Source: UKL13-2 sp038321965 (GTDB taxonomy: Bacteria > Pseudomonadota > Gammaproteobacteria > Burkholderiales > Usitatibacteraceae). Taken from it: 64,000 nt of DNA. The stretch covers positions 62,001 to 126,000 of the forward strand of contig JBBQFL010000003.1 in NCBI GenBank assembly GCA_038321965.1, written 5' to 3'. Position numbers and translations under genes: made by a program. Under the pieces are notes generated by a model. It made no database searches and was not told the origin of the DNA. It saw only the letters and a list, made by a program, of their open reading frames with translations. Below, one piece after another: positions 49,628 to 58,510 of this stretch (position 1 is its first letter; every line of letters begins with the position of its first letter).

Positions 49628-52366
49628 ATGTTCGACACATTTTTGAAATCCATTTTCGGTAGCCGCAACGAACGACTACTCAAGCAATATCGCAAGACCG
49701 TCGTGTTGATCAACGCGCTCGAGCCGGCAATGGAGAAATTGACGGACGCCGAGCTCAAAGCCAAAACCGACGAATTCAAGGGTCGCGTCACGAAGGGCGA
49801 AACCCTGCAACAACTGCTGCCGGAAGCTTTCGCCGTGGTGCGGGAAGGCAGCAAACGTGCGCTCGGCATGCGCCACTTCGATGTCCAGTTGATTGGCGGG
49901 ATGGTCTTGAACGACGGCAAGATTGCCGAAATGCGCACCGGCGAGGGCAAGACGCTAGTCGCAACATTGCCGTCGTATTTGAATGCACTCAGCGGCAAAG
50001 GCGTGCATGTGGTCACAGTAAATGATTACCTAGCACAACGCGATTCCGAGTGGATGGGCCGTCTGCACAACTTCCTGGGCCTCACCGTCGGTTGCAATCT
50101 TTCGCAAATGCAGCACGATGCCAAGCAGGTCGCGTTCAAAGCCGACATCACCTACGGCACCAACAACGAATTCGGCTTCGACTACCTCCGCGACAACATG
50201 GTCACGAACAAATCCGAACGCGTCATGCGCGGCCTCAATTTCGGCATCGTCGACGAGGTCGATTCGATCCTGATCGACGAAGCGCGCACACCACTCATCA
50301 TTTCCGGCCAGGCCGAAGACTCGGCGGCGATGTACGTAAAGATCAACGCACTGGTCCCCTTTCTGACGGCCCAGGCCAATGAAGAGGCCGAAGGCGATTA
50401 TCTGGTTGACCTGAAACAGCACACGGTCATGCTCTCTGAAACCGGACACGAGCATGCCGAAGCGCTGATGGTGAAGAATGGCTTGCTACCGGAAGGCGCG
50501 TCGCTTTACGACCCTACCAACATCATGCTGATCCATCACCTCTACGCAGCGGTGCGCGCCCACTCGCTTTACCACCGCGATCAGCAGTATGTGGTGCAGG
50601 ACGGTGAGGTCGTGATCGTCGATGAGTTTACCGGTCGTATGATGGCAGGCCGCCGCTGGTCCGAGGGCCTGCATCAGGCCGTTGAAGCCAAGGAAGGCGT
50701 CAAGATCCAGCACGAATCACAGACGCTTGCGTCCATTACCTTCCAGAATTATTTTCGCCTCTATAGCCGCCTTTCCGGCATGACCGGCACTGCAGATACC
50801 GAAGCGTTTGAGTTCCAGAGCATTTACCACCTGGAAACCGTGATCATCCCGACCAACAAGCCGATGACGCGCAAGGACACCAACGATCTGGTTTACATCA
50901 GCGCCAAGGAAAAGCACAACGCCATCGTCATTGACGTGAAGCAGTGCTATGAGCGCGGCCAACCAGTCCTGCTGGGAACGACTTCGATCGAGAACTCGGA
51001 ACTGCTCTCAGAGTTGCTGAAAAACGAAAGGCTGCCTCATGAAGTGCTGAACGCCAAACAACATGCGCGCGAAGCGGACATCGTCGCCCAGGCTGGCAAG
51101 CCCAAGCAAATTACCATTGCCACCAACATGGCCGGCCGCGGTACGGACATTGTGCTGGGCGGCAATCCTGATCCGGAAATTCGGATCATCAAAGCTGATG
51201 AATCGCTGTCGGAAGCGCAGAAAGAACTGCGCATCAATGAAGTCAAGACAAATTGGGATGACCTGCACAAGACCGTCGTCGCTTCGGGTGGTCTGCATAT
51301 CGTTGGTTCCGAGCGCCACGAATCGCGACGCATCGATAACCAGTTGCGTGGACGCGCCGGTCGTCAGGGCGATCCGGGCTCATCACGGTTCTTTCTGTCG
51401 TTTGAAGACCCGCTGTTGAAGATATTCGCCGGCGACAAGCTGAAGGCGATTATGGCCAGATTGAAGATTCCTGAAGGTGAGGCAATTGAAGCCGGCATGG
51501 TTTCGCGATCAATCGAAAACGCGCAACGCAAAGTTGAGGCGCGCAACTTTGATATGCGCAAGCAACTGCTCGAATACGATGATGTCGCAAACGACCAGCG
51601 CAAGGTCATCTACCAGCAGCGCAATGAGTTGCTCGATGCTGACGATATCTCTGAAACCATCGTCGGCATGCGCGGCGGGGTGATCGCCGGTGTCGTGAGC
51701 CAGTTCGTGCCGCCAGAAACGGTTGAAGAGCAATGGGATGTTCCGGCTCTCGTCACGACACTGGAGGCGGATTTCAACATCAAAGCGCCGATCGCAGACT
51801 GGCTGAAATCCGAAGCCGAGCTGGACAACGAAAAAATTGCCGCGCGCATCATTGAACAGGCCAACGCCGACTACAGTGCGAAATTCAAGGATGTGGATCA
51901 GGGATTGCTGCACCAGTACGAGCGCTCAATCATGCTGCAGGCGATCGATTCGCATTGGCGTGAGCATCTGGCCTCGCTCGACTATTTGCGGCAAGGCATT
52001 CACCTGCGGGGCTATGCGCAGAAGCAGCCCAAGCAAGAGTACAAGCGCGAAGCCTTCGAGTTATTCAGCAGCATGCTTGACGGCATCAAGCGCGAGGTCA
52101 CTCAGTTGCTGATTCGTGTGCAGGTACGTTCATCCGATGAAGTCGCGGCAGCCGAAAAAGCCGCCGAAGATGCCGCCAACAGAGCTGCCCAAAACGTGCA
52201 GTACCATCATGCCGATTACGATGAGGCATTGGCTGATAACGACAAAGCTGCCGCCCCTGAGCCTGCGCAGCCGTATGTACGTAACGATGTCAAGGTCGGT
52301 CGCAATGACCCCTGCTGGTGTGGCTCGGGAAAGAAGTTCAAGCATTGTCACGGCAAGCTGAGTTAA
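49628..52366 (+). CDS. secA: Preprotein translocase ATPase SecA
   Basis: This 912-residue motor drives protein export through SecYEG. Walker A is MRTGEGKTLVATLP (about 100-113). Helicase motifs IVDEVDSILIDEARTPLIISG and GRAGRQGDPGSSRFFLS are clear. The C-terminus ends with the zinc SecB-binding motif CWCGSGKKFKHCHG. No secM-like gene lies upstream. The 168-base gap between the M23 gene and secA contains no recognised stalling peptide. Confidence 0.99.
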   Translation: MFDTFLKSIFGSRNERLLKQYRKTVVLINALEPAMEKLTDAELKAKTDEFKGRVTKGETLQQLLPEAFAVVREGSKRALGMRHFDVQLIGGMVLNDGKIAEMRTGEGKTLVATLPSYLNALSGKGVHVVTVNDYLAQRDSEWMGRLHNFLGLTVGCNLSQMQHDAKQVAFKADITYGTNNEFGFDYLRDNMVTNKSERVMRGLNFGIVDEVDSILIDEARTPLIISGQAEDSAAMYVKINALVPFLTAQANEEAEGDYLVDLKQHTVMLSETGHEHAEALMVKNGLLPEGASLYDPTNIMLIHHLYAAVRAHSLYHRDQQYVVQDGEVVIVDEFTGRMMAGRRWSEGLHQAVEAKEGVKIQHESQTLASITFQNYFRLYSRLSGMTGTADTEAFEFQSIYHLETVIIPTNKPMTRKDTNDLVYISAKEKHNAIVIDVKQCYERGQPVLLGTTSIENSELLSELLKNERLPHEVLNAKQHAREADIVAQAGKPKQITIATNMAGRGTDIVLGGNPDPEIRIIKADESLSEAQKELRINEVKTNWDDLHKTVVASGGLHIVGSERHESRRIDNQLRGRAGRQGDPGSSRFFLSFEDPLLKIFAGDKLKAIMARLKIPEGEAIEAGMVSRSIENAQRKVEARNFDMRKQLLEYDDVANDQRKVIYQQRNELLDADDISETIVGMRGGVIAGVVSQFVPPETVEEQWDVPALVTTLEADFNIKAPIADWLKSEAELDNEKIAARIIEQANADYSAKFKDVDQGLLHQYERSIMLQAIDSHWREHLASLDYLRQGIHLRGYAQKQPKQEYKREAFELFSSMLDGIKREVTQLLIRVQVRSSDEVAAAEKAAEDAANRAAQNVQYHHADYDEALADNDKAAAPEPAQPYVRNDVKVGRNDPCWCGSGKKFKHCHGKLS

Positions 52367-52489
52367 GTTTGAGCGTACAACGTATAGCGCAGAAAGCCAT
52401 TTGGCGGGGTTCTTCAGGCATTATTGCTTGCAGAGCCGCGCCGGTGCTAGAGATTTGATCAGGTAACAAATGCTGCCGCGTATACCGCC

Positions 52490-53050
52490 ATGCAGCCTGA
52501 CAACGCAGATGACATGACCGCATTCAACAACGCGCTGAGGGTGTTTGAATCGAAGGATGCCGCCACCTGCGCCGGTGCGCTCTTTCAGGAATCCTTCAAC
52601 AGTGCTTTCCCCGTGCCAGTGGCATACCGGATTCTGGATACACAGATCCAGCCTCCAGACTGGCGCCAGTTTGTCGCCATCTACACCTGGCCCGACGGCA
52701 CTGAGGAATGCGTTGGCTTTTGCAACTGGATTCGCTACAAGGATGTGTATCTTGAGGGCGGACTTGCCGTGCGGAAATCCTTTTACCGGCGTTTGCCAAA
52801 AGGGCACTTTGCTGAGTGTTCCGCCCTCGGCGGCATTGCGCAAATGGTGATGGAAACAGCCGCCGTACAATTGACCGACTGCGATGCCTGGTTCGGCTAT
52901 TGCGGAGACGCCAAGGCGCTACAGGTGGATTTACGTGTGGGCTACGTTCGTACGGCGCATCCCTATCTCATCGTCAAATGGATGCGCACTTTACCAGCTC
53001 CGCAAATGCAGGCGTGGATCGATGATGTCACGCGGATTGGGCCATTCTAG
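52490..53050 (+). CDS. Conserved-looking protein of unknown function
   Basis: This 186-residue soluble protein was not recognised. It has six Cys residues spread along its length (two in the GTEECVGFC region) and aromatic-rich beta-like segments (FVAIYTWPDGTEECVGFCNW). A GNAT-like fold is conceivable but no acetyl-CoA motif is visible. The start could be ATG 52490 or 52514. Its TAG stop overlaps the GTG start of the deacetylase gene by one base, so the two are likely translated together. It begins the trio inserted between secA and argJ. Confidence 0.7.
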   Translation: MQPDNADDMTAFNNALRVFESKDAATCAGALFQESFNSAFPVPVAYRILDTQIQPPDWRQFVAIYTWPDGTEECVGFCNWIRYKDVYLEGGLAVRKSFYRRLPKGHFAECSALGGIAQMVMETAAVQLTDCDAWFGYCGDAKALQVDLRVGYVRTAHPYLIVKWMRTLPAPQMQAWIDDVTRIGPF

Positions 53051-53883
53051 TGTCCAGCATCCCCATCCTCACCTACCATTCGCTGAACATAGATGGCAAC
53101 GACTATCTCGGCAATGATCACGTCGCGTTTCGCGAAGACCTGCGACTGCTGAATGCGCTCGGTTGGCGAATAATTCCAGCGCTCGACATTGGACATTTAC
53201 TTGCCGAACCTGCCGCACCCTGGCCTGAAAAATGTGTTGCCATCACGTTCGACGACGGCACCAATTTTGACTATGAAGACCTGCCGCATCCTTCGGCAGG
53301 CAAGCAGCGCAGCATGCTCAATATCATGCGCGATTTCGCGGCAAAATTTCCAGGTGCGCAACCGACCTTGCATGCAACGTCTTTCGTCATCGCATCCAAG
53401 GAAGCGCGCGACACGATGGATAGCAGTTGCATTCTCGGTCGCGGATGGATGAGCGACTGTTGGTGGCAGCCGGCGGTTGAATCGGGATTTTTTCATATCG
53501 CCAACCACAGCTGGGACCATTGCCACGATTCACTGTCGGTGATCGCGCAGCGTGACCAAATGAAAGGGACCTTCGTCGGTGTAGATACGCTGGCTGATGC
53601 GGACCTGCAGATCAAAGCGGCGGCCGCGTCAATCGCCCGCATTGCACCCAATCCCGGCGTCAGTCTGTTTGCCTATCCCTATGGCCACAGCAACCCGTAT
53701 TTGCTGGAAGAGTATCTGCCGCAACAGTCGAAAAGCGACCTGCCATTTGTGACTGCCGCCTTTTCCACCGAACCTGCGCCCGCCACCAGAGCGACGAACC
53801 GTTGGCAAATACCGCGTTACGTTTGCGGTTATCACTGGAAATCGACAGGTGATCTGAACGCGATTCTGCGCGACGCGGCCTAA
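53050..53883 (+). CDS. NodB-type polysaccharide deacetylase family protein
   Basis: This 277-residue protein has the NodB motifs TFDDGTNFDYED (catalytic Asp-Asp) and NHSWDHCHD (metal His pair), with FAYPYG as motif 3. It begins ILTYHSLNIDGNDYLG. No signal peptide is visible, so it may act in the cytoplasm or on lipid-linked sugars rather than on cell-wall polymer outside. The start is GTG, sharing its first base with the stop of the gene before. A methyltransferase gene follows 18 bases later. Confidence 0.85.
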   Translation: MSSIPILTYHSLNIDGNDYLGNDHVAFREDLRLLNALGWRIIPALDIGHLLAEPAAPWPEKCVAITFDDGTNFDYEDLPHPSAGKQRSMLNIMRDFAAKFPGAQPTLHATSFVIASKEARDTMDSSCILGRGWMSDCWWQPAVESGFFHIANHSWDHCHDSLSVIAQRDQMKGTFVGVDTLADADLQIKAAAASIARIAPNPGVSLFAYPYGHSNPYLLEEYLPQQSKSDLPFVTAAFSTEPAPATRATNRWQIPRYVCGYHWKSTGDLNAILRDAA

Positions 53884-53901
53884 TACATACAAAGATAAGT
53901 C

Positions 53902-54762
53902 ATGCAGACCAAAGAATCTATGCTGAGCCGCGCTCAGGAACTTGAGGCTAGCCAACCGGCGGAAGCCGCGCAACTTTATGCTGACGTGCTCGCAATGGAG
54001 CCCGCAAACCTGACTGCCCACAATTCGCTTGAACGCATGAAGGCCCCGCAAGCCTATGGCCGCTGGATGCTGGTCAACTGCGTGATCGATCCTGCCGACG
54101 ACATCTTTCACTTTTTCGCCAATCACGAAATCGCAAAAAATCCGATCCGAGAATATCTTTCTGATGGCTGGCGCACGCTCTCGGAGCTGATGCTGCTTCT
54201 TGAAAGCGTGGATAGGCCGCTATCGAAAACGGCGAGCGTGCTTGAATTTGCTGCTGGCTTCGGCCGCTTCACCCGCCATCTGGTCAAGGCGTTGCCCGGT
54301 CACATTACCTGTAGCGATGTCATGCCCGGGAGCGTGGCGTTCCTTCAGGATCAGTTTGGTGTTGAAACGTTCGAATCGTCGCACAATCCGGAAAAAATCA
54401 CTCATTCGGGTCAATACGAACTGGTGTTCGTACTATCGATGTTCACGCACCTTCCCATTCACATGTGGGCCCCTTGGCTGCGTGCGCTCAAATGCATGGT
54501 CAAGCCCGGCGGCCTGCTCATCTTCAGCGTTCACAATGAGCACGTTGCGAAAGAAATCGGCGTTGTCTTTGACGCAAACGGAACGCATTTCATCGCCAGC
54601 AGTGAGTCACCATCAATCGATGCCCAAACGTACGGCACGACATTCACCACGCGGAAATTCGTCAAAGACACTGTGGCCGTCGCATGCGGGGGCGAACCGT
54701 TTTTTTACAAGACACTTGCGTTCTGGAACGGGCAGGACGCGGTCGTCGTTCGCATCGACTGA
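53902..54762 (+). CDS. Class I SAM-dependent methyltransferase with TPR-like N-terminus
   Basis: This 286-residue protein has a TPR-like start (MLSRAQELEASQPAEAAQL) and then the SAM motif SVLEFAAGFGRFTRHL near residue 115, and LVFVLSMFTHLP as motif II. The last part FFYKTLAFWNGQDAVVV resembles methyltransferases tied to surface polysaccharide clusters. With the deacetylase before it, a sugar or glycolipid substrate is a fair guess. Its stop codon is the first base of repeat copy B. Confidence 0.82.
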   Translation: MQTKESMLSRAQELEASQPAEAAQLYADVLAMEPANLTAHNSLERMKAPQAYGRWMLVNCVIDPADDIFHFFANHEIAKNPIREYLSDGWRTLSELMLLLESVDRPLSKTASVLEFAAGFGRFTRHLVKALPGHITCSDVMPGSVAFLQDQFGVETFESSHNPEKITHSGQYELVFVLSMFTHLPIHMWAPWLRALKCMVKPGGLLIFSVHNEHVAKEIGVVFDANGTHFIASSESPSIDAQTYGTTFTTRKFVKDTVAVACGGEPFFYKTLAFWNGQDAVVVRID

Positions 54763-54871
54763 TCCGGTACGATGATGTTTCAGTTTATCGTTCCGCATTT
54801 CTCACCCTCTCCCTTGGGAGAGGGTTGGGGTGAGGGGAACCGGCTCAGAGCCTGATTGCGCCGGTTCAATG
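54760..54871. repeat. Three-hairpin dispersed repeat, copy B
   Basis: It begins at the TGA of the methyltransferase gene, as copy A begins at the miaB TGA. Hairpin 1 (about 54764-54795), hairpin 2 CCCTCTCCC/GGGAGAGGG (about 54805-54824) and hairpin 3 GAACCGGC/GCCGGTTC (54837-54867) are all present. Only six bases (TTGGGG) separate hairpin 2 from the TGAGGGG block, so this looks like the simple form of the element. Confidence 0.8.
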
Positions 54872-54882
54872 AGGCGGGCCCA

Positions 54883-55239
54883 TCAAAGCAAAACGGTATC
54901 AGCGTCCGCATAGGGCGGAAAACAAACGCAAAGAATCTTCAACTCGTCGCTGCCCGTGTTGGTGACGTTGTGTGAAGTGCCCGGTGCAATGGTGATCGTA
55001 TCTCCACTGGCGATGGCAAATTCGGCCTGCCCCATTCGCATCTTGCCAGTGCCTTGCGTGATGTGATAAATCTCCTCGGCATCGCGGTGCAGGTGCTTCA
55101 GCGTCGTGCCGCCGGGCTTGACAATCGCCTCGGCAAAACTCATCCGCCCGCACCCATGTGAGACGGGATGCATTAACTCACGGATGATGGAACCGTCCTT
55201 GGTGACGAATGAGGCGATATCCGCGTAGGCAGTTTTCAT
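54883..55239 (-). CDS. Small cupin-domain protein
   Basis: This 118-residue single-domain cupin has the two metal motifs: LKHLHRDAEEIYHITQGTG (HxHx4E) and TITIAPGTSHNVTNTG. A metal-bound enzyme or sensor role is likely; the substrate is unknown. I start at ATG 55239 (MKTAYADIAS). The longer frame to 55326 would overlap the divergent argJ start and its added residues are not family-like. Confidence 0.85.
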   Translation of the reverse strand: MKTAYADIASFVTKDGSIIRELMHPVSHGCGRMSFAEAIVKPGGTTLKHLHRDAEEIYHITQGTGKMRMGQAEFAIASGDTITIAPGTSHNVTNTGSDELKILCVCFPPYADADTVLL

Positions 55240-55315
55240 AAGCCAAATATCAATGGTTGCGAGACGATCCGTGCCATAATTTTGCCCGACTCCTCTCGCG
55301 AATTGTGAATATTTT

Positions 55316-56545
55316 ATGGCCGTCAACTACTCGTTACCCACCCCGGAAACACTGCTGCCAATCGCTGGCGTGACACTGGGCTATGCCAAAGCCCATGTGA
55401 AGAAGCCTGACCGCAAGGACATGCTGGTCATTTCGTTGGCACCGGGTTCGTTGGCGGCTGGTGTATTTACGCAGAACCGGTTTTGCGCAGCACCTGTGCT
55501 GGTATGTCGGGAGCACCTGAAGCAGACTTCCGATATTCGCGCCCTCGTGATCAATACCGGCTGCGCAAATGCGGGCACCGGTGCAAGCGGGTTCGCTCTG
55601 GCGAAAACGACCTGCGACGAAGTCGCCAAAGCGCTAGGTTGCACGCGGCACCAGGTGCTGCCATTTTCGACCGGCGTGATCCTGGAGCACTTGCCGATGG
55701 ACAAAATTCTGGCTGGCGTACCGCAGTGCGTGGCCAATCTATCCGCCACCGGCTGGTTTGATGCCGCGCACGCCATCATGACCACCGACACTGTACCTAA
55801 GGCCGTGTCGCGCCAGCTCGATATTGATGGACATACCGTCACGATCACCGGCATTTCCAAGGGTGCCGGCATGATCGAGCCGAATATGGCGACCATGCTG
55901 GGTTTTATTGCCACCGATGCAGTCGTCGGCCCGGATGTCCTGGCCGATATGGTCAAGACAGCGGCGGCAATATCGTTTAACGCCATCACCGTTGACGGTG
56001 ATACGTCGACGAACGACTCGTTGATCCTGATCGCCACAGGCAAAGCGGGCAACCCACCTGTCAATGGTGAAGGCACTGCCGAATATGTGAAGCTTCAACT
56101 TGCTGTGAACGAAGTTGCCATTGCATTGGCACAGGCGATCGTACGCGATGGCGAGGGTGCAACCAAATTCATGACGATAAAAGTTCAGGGCGGCAAAACC
56201 CACGCTGAATGCATGAAGATCGGCAAGGCCATCGCCAACTCACCATTGGTGAAAACGGCATTCTTCGCCAGTGATCCGAATCTGGGCCGCATCCTGGCCG
56301 CAATTGGCTATGCGGGCGTGAATGATCTGGATACCGACCTCATCAAGCTCTATCTTGGCGATGTACTGGTCGCCGAGAACGGCGGGCGGGCGGCCAGCTA
56401 TCGCGAAGAACTCGGTTCGGCGGTGATGAAGGAGAGCGAAATTCTGGTGCGCGTCGAATTGGGACGAGGGGCGCATGTCGCGACCGTATGGACTTGTGAC
56501 TTTTCCTACGATTACGTCAAGATCAACGCGGATTACCGTTCGTGA
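55316..56545 (+). CDS. argJ: Bifunctional ornithine acetyltransferase / N-acetylglutamate synthase
   Basis: This 409-residue enzyme recycles the acetyl group in arginine synthesis. It self-cleaves at the Ala-Thr bond in GAGMIEPNMATMLGFIATD, giving two chains with Thr as nucleophile. SDPNLGRILAAIGYAG and the C-terminal DFSYDYVKINADYRS are typical. Its TGA overlaps the start of the DUF815 gene. The argJ-DUF815-mutT order is a known proteobacterial arrangement. Confidence 0.98.
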   Translation: MAVNYSLPTPETLLPIAGVTLGYAKAHVKKPDRKDMLVISLAPGSLAAGVFTQNRFCAAPVLVCREHLKQTSDIRALVINTGCANAGTGASGFALAKTTCDEVAKALGCTRHQVLPFSTGVILEHLPMDKILAGVPQCVANLSATGWFDAAHAIMTTDTVPKAVSRQLDIDGHTVTITGISKGAGMIEPNMATMLGFIATDAVVGPDVLADMVKTAAAISFNAITVDGDTSTNDSLILIATGKAGNPPVNGEGTAEYVKLQLAVNEVAIALAQAIVRDGEGATKFMTIKVQGGKTHAECMKIGKAIANSPLVKTAFFASDPNLGRILAAIGYAGVNDLDTDLIKLYLGDVLVAENGGRAASYREELGSAVMKESEILVRVELGRGAHVATVWTCDFSYDYVKINADYRS

Positions 56546-57468
56546 TGTTTTCCAAAGTGGATCGGGTGCTTGAACGCGTCGAGACCTTGCTGCAACGCGT
56601 CGAGCAACATTTGCCAGGCAATATTGAACCGGACTGGGAAAAATTTATCGCCTATCGCTGGCGACGCGAGCAGACATTGCTCGGCCGCCGCGGGTCACTG
56701 GTGGGCGTGGCGCACCCCCACGTCATCCGCTTTGCCGACCTGAAAGATATAGGCGACCAGAAGTCGCGGCTTGAGGCCAATACGCGCCAGTTTGTGTTGG
56801 GTCACACTGCCAACAACGTGTTGCTGACCGGTGCGCGCGGAACCGGCAAGTCCTCGCTCGTGAAAGCAGCGCTACAGGAATTTGCCAAGCGCGGATTGCG
56901 ATTGATCGAAGTGGATCGCGGCGATATGGTTGACCTGCCCGACATTGCTGATCTGATCGCCGGAAGACCAGAACGATTTATTATTTTCAGTGACGATCTC
57001 TCGTTTGAAGCTAACGACCCCGGCTACAAGGCGCTGAAGTCGGTGCTCGACGGCGGCATCTCGGCGACCAATGACAATCTGCTCGTCTACGCGACCAGCA
57101 ATCGCCGCCATCTGATGCCCGAGAAGATGAGCGAGAACCTCGAAACCAAACACACCGAGGATGGCGAAATCCATCCGGGTGAGACTACCGAAGAAAAAAT
57201 CTCGCTGTCGGAACGCTTCGGATTGTGGCTATCCTTTTATCCATTCGATCAGGATCAGTACCTGGAGATTGCGAACCATTGGGTATCGGTGCTGGGTCCT
57301 AAACACGCCGTCGCAAATGGCGACGCTTTGCGCAAGGCAGCGTTGTTCTGGGCGCTGGAACGAGGCTCGCGCAGCGGTCGCGTCGCTTATCAATTTGCCC
57401 GCGACTGGGCAGGTGCACACAGCCCGATAAAGCAAGCCGCAAAGCCAAAGGTGTCGCGTCGGAAATGA
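56542..57468 (+). CDS. DUF815-family P-loop ATPase
   Basis: This 308-residue AAA-like protein has Walker A LLTGARGTGKSSLVKA (about 93-108) and Walker B FIIFSDDLSFE. Family members are widespread next to argJ and mutT and have no firm function. The start is GTG 56542 or ATG 56545, both overlapping the argJ stop. Its own stop overlaps the next gene by four bases (ATGA), so argJ, this gene and the Nudix gene form one coupled unit. Confidence 0.9.
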   Translation: MMFSKVDRVLERVETLLQRVEQHLPGNIEPDWEKFIAYRWRREQTLLGRRGSLVGVAHPHVIRFADLKDIGDQKSRLEANTRQFVLGHTANNVLLTGARGTGKSSLVKAALQEFAKRGLRLIEVDRGDMVDLPDIADLIAGRPERFIIFSDDLSFEANDPGYKALKSVLDGGISATNDNLLVYATSNRRHLMPEKMSENLETKHTEDGEIHPGETTEEKISLSERFGLWLSFYPFDQDQYLEIANHWVSVLGPKHAVANGDALRKAALFWALERGSRSGRVAYQFARDWAGAHSPIKQAAKPKVSRRK

Positions 57469-58403
57469 CGCAAAAAATCACCGAAGTGGCCGTCGCTGTT
57501 TTTATCAAACCAGACGGTAGCTTCCTGCTTTCATCGCGACCCGAAGGCAAACCCTATCCCGGTTATTGGGAATTTCCCGGCGGCAAAATAGAAACCGGCG
57601 AAACGGTATTGCAAGCGCTGAAACGCGAGCTGATGGAAGAGCTCAACGTCGCCATTACCAAAGCCGCACCGTGGTTCAGCTTCATGATGCACTACACCCA
57701 CGCGACGGTGCACCTGCACTGCTGGCGGGTATGCGAATGGCAGGGTGATATGCGGGGATTGGAGGGGCAGAAATTCGAGTGGCAGCGGCTTGATGCCATC
57801 ACAGTCGCGCCCACGTTACCGGGATGTGCGCCGATATTGAAGGCGCTGGCGCTGCCGCACGTCTATGCGATCACAAATGCGAGTGAGATGGGCACTAAGG
57901 CGTATTTGCGACAGCTGGAAAAGGCGTTTGAGGAGGGGTTGAAGCTAGTGCAAGTCCGTGAAAAGAATTTGCCAAAAAATTTGCTGGAGACCTTTGCCGC
58001 TGAGGTCGTGACAAGAGCGCGTGCACATGATGCGAAAGTGCTCATCAACGCTGATATCGATCTCGCTCGCAAGGTTGGTGCGGATGGCTTGCATCTAACT
58101 TCGTTGCAGTTACACGAATGCGTGAGTCGCTCTGATATCGGCCTGATCGCCGCTTCCGCGCATTGCCGTGAAGACATCGAGCGCGCTGCGAAATTGAAAC
58201 TCGATTTCGTGGTGCTGGGTACGGTGAAGCCGACACTCACCCATCCAGGAGAAGCGGGCATCGGCTGGGAGAAATTTCTCCGGATAGCGGAAGCAGCTCC
58301 GTTGCCTGTTTACGCGCTGGGTGGATTGACGAAGAGTGATTTGATAGAAGCTATGACGCACGGCGCGCATGGCATTGCCATGCAGCGTGGGCTTGTGTCA
58401 TAA
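57465..58403 (+). CDS. Nudix hydrolase (MutT) fused to a ThiE-like domain
   Basis: This 312-residue protein has an N-terminal MutT domain with a full Nudix box (GGKIETGETVLQALKRELME then EL, about 37-59), predicted to clean 8-oxo-dGTP. The C-terminal domain (about 130-310) resembles thiamine-phosphate synthase: LVQVREKNLP, INADIDLARKVGADGLHL and GTVKPTLTHPGEAGIGW. ThiE-like residues are only partly kept, so thiamine synthesis by this part is doubtful. Such fusions occur in several proteobacteria. It is the last gene of the argJ unit. Confidence 0.9.
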   Translation: MTQKITEVAVAVFIKPDGSFLLSSRPEGKPYPGYWEFPGGKIETGETVLQALKRELMEELNVAITKAAPWFSFMMHYTHATVHLHCWRVCEWQGDMRGLEGQKFEWQRLDAITVAPTLPGCAPILKALALPHVYAITNASEMGTKAYLRQLEKAFEEGLKLVQVREKNLPKNLLETFAAEVVTRARAHDAKVLINADIDLARKVGADGLHLTSLQLHECVSRSDIGLIAASAHCREDIERAAKLKLDFVVLGTVKPTLTHPGEAGIGWEKFLRIAEAAPLPVYALGGLTKSDLIEAMTHGAHGIAMQRGLVS

Positions 58404-58510
58404 AAACGTAAAGCGCCATTCCGTACGCCTCTTCAACCTAAAACCTCTGGAGATGCGCGTGTTTTTCATTCTTCATTCTTCATCGCCGCGCTTAGCCCGC
58501 CGCCGTCCCG

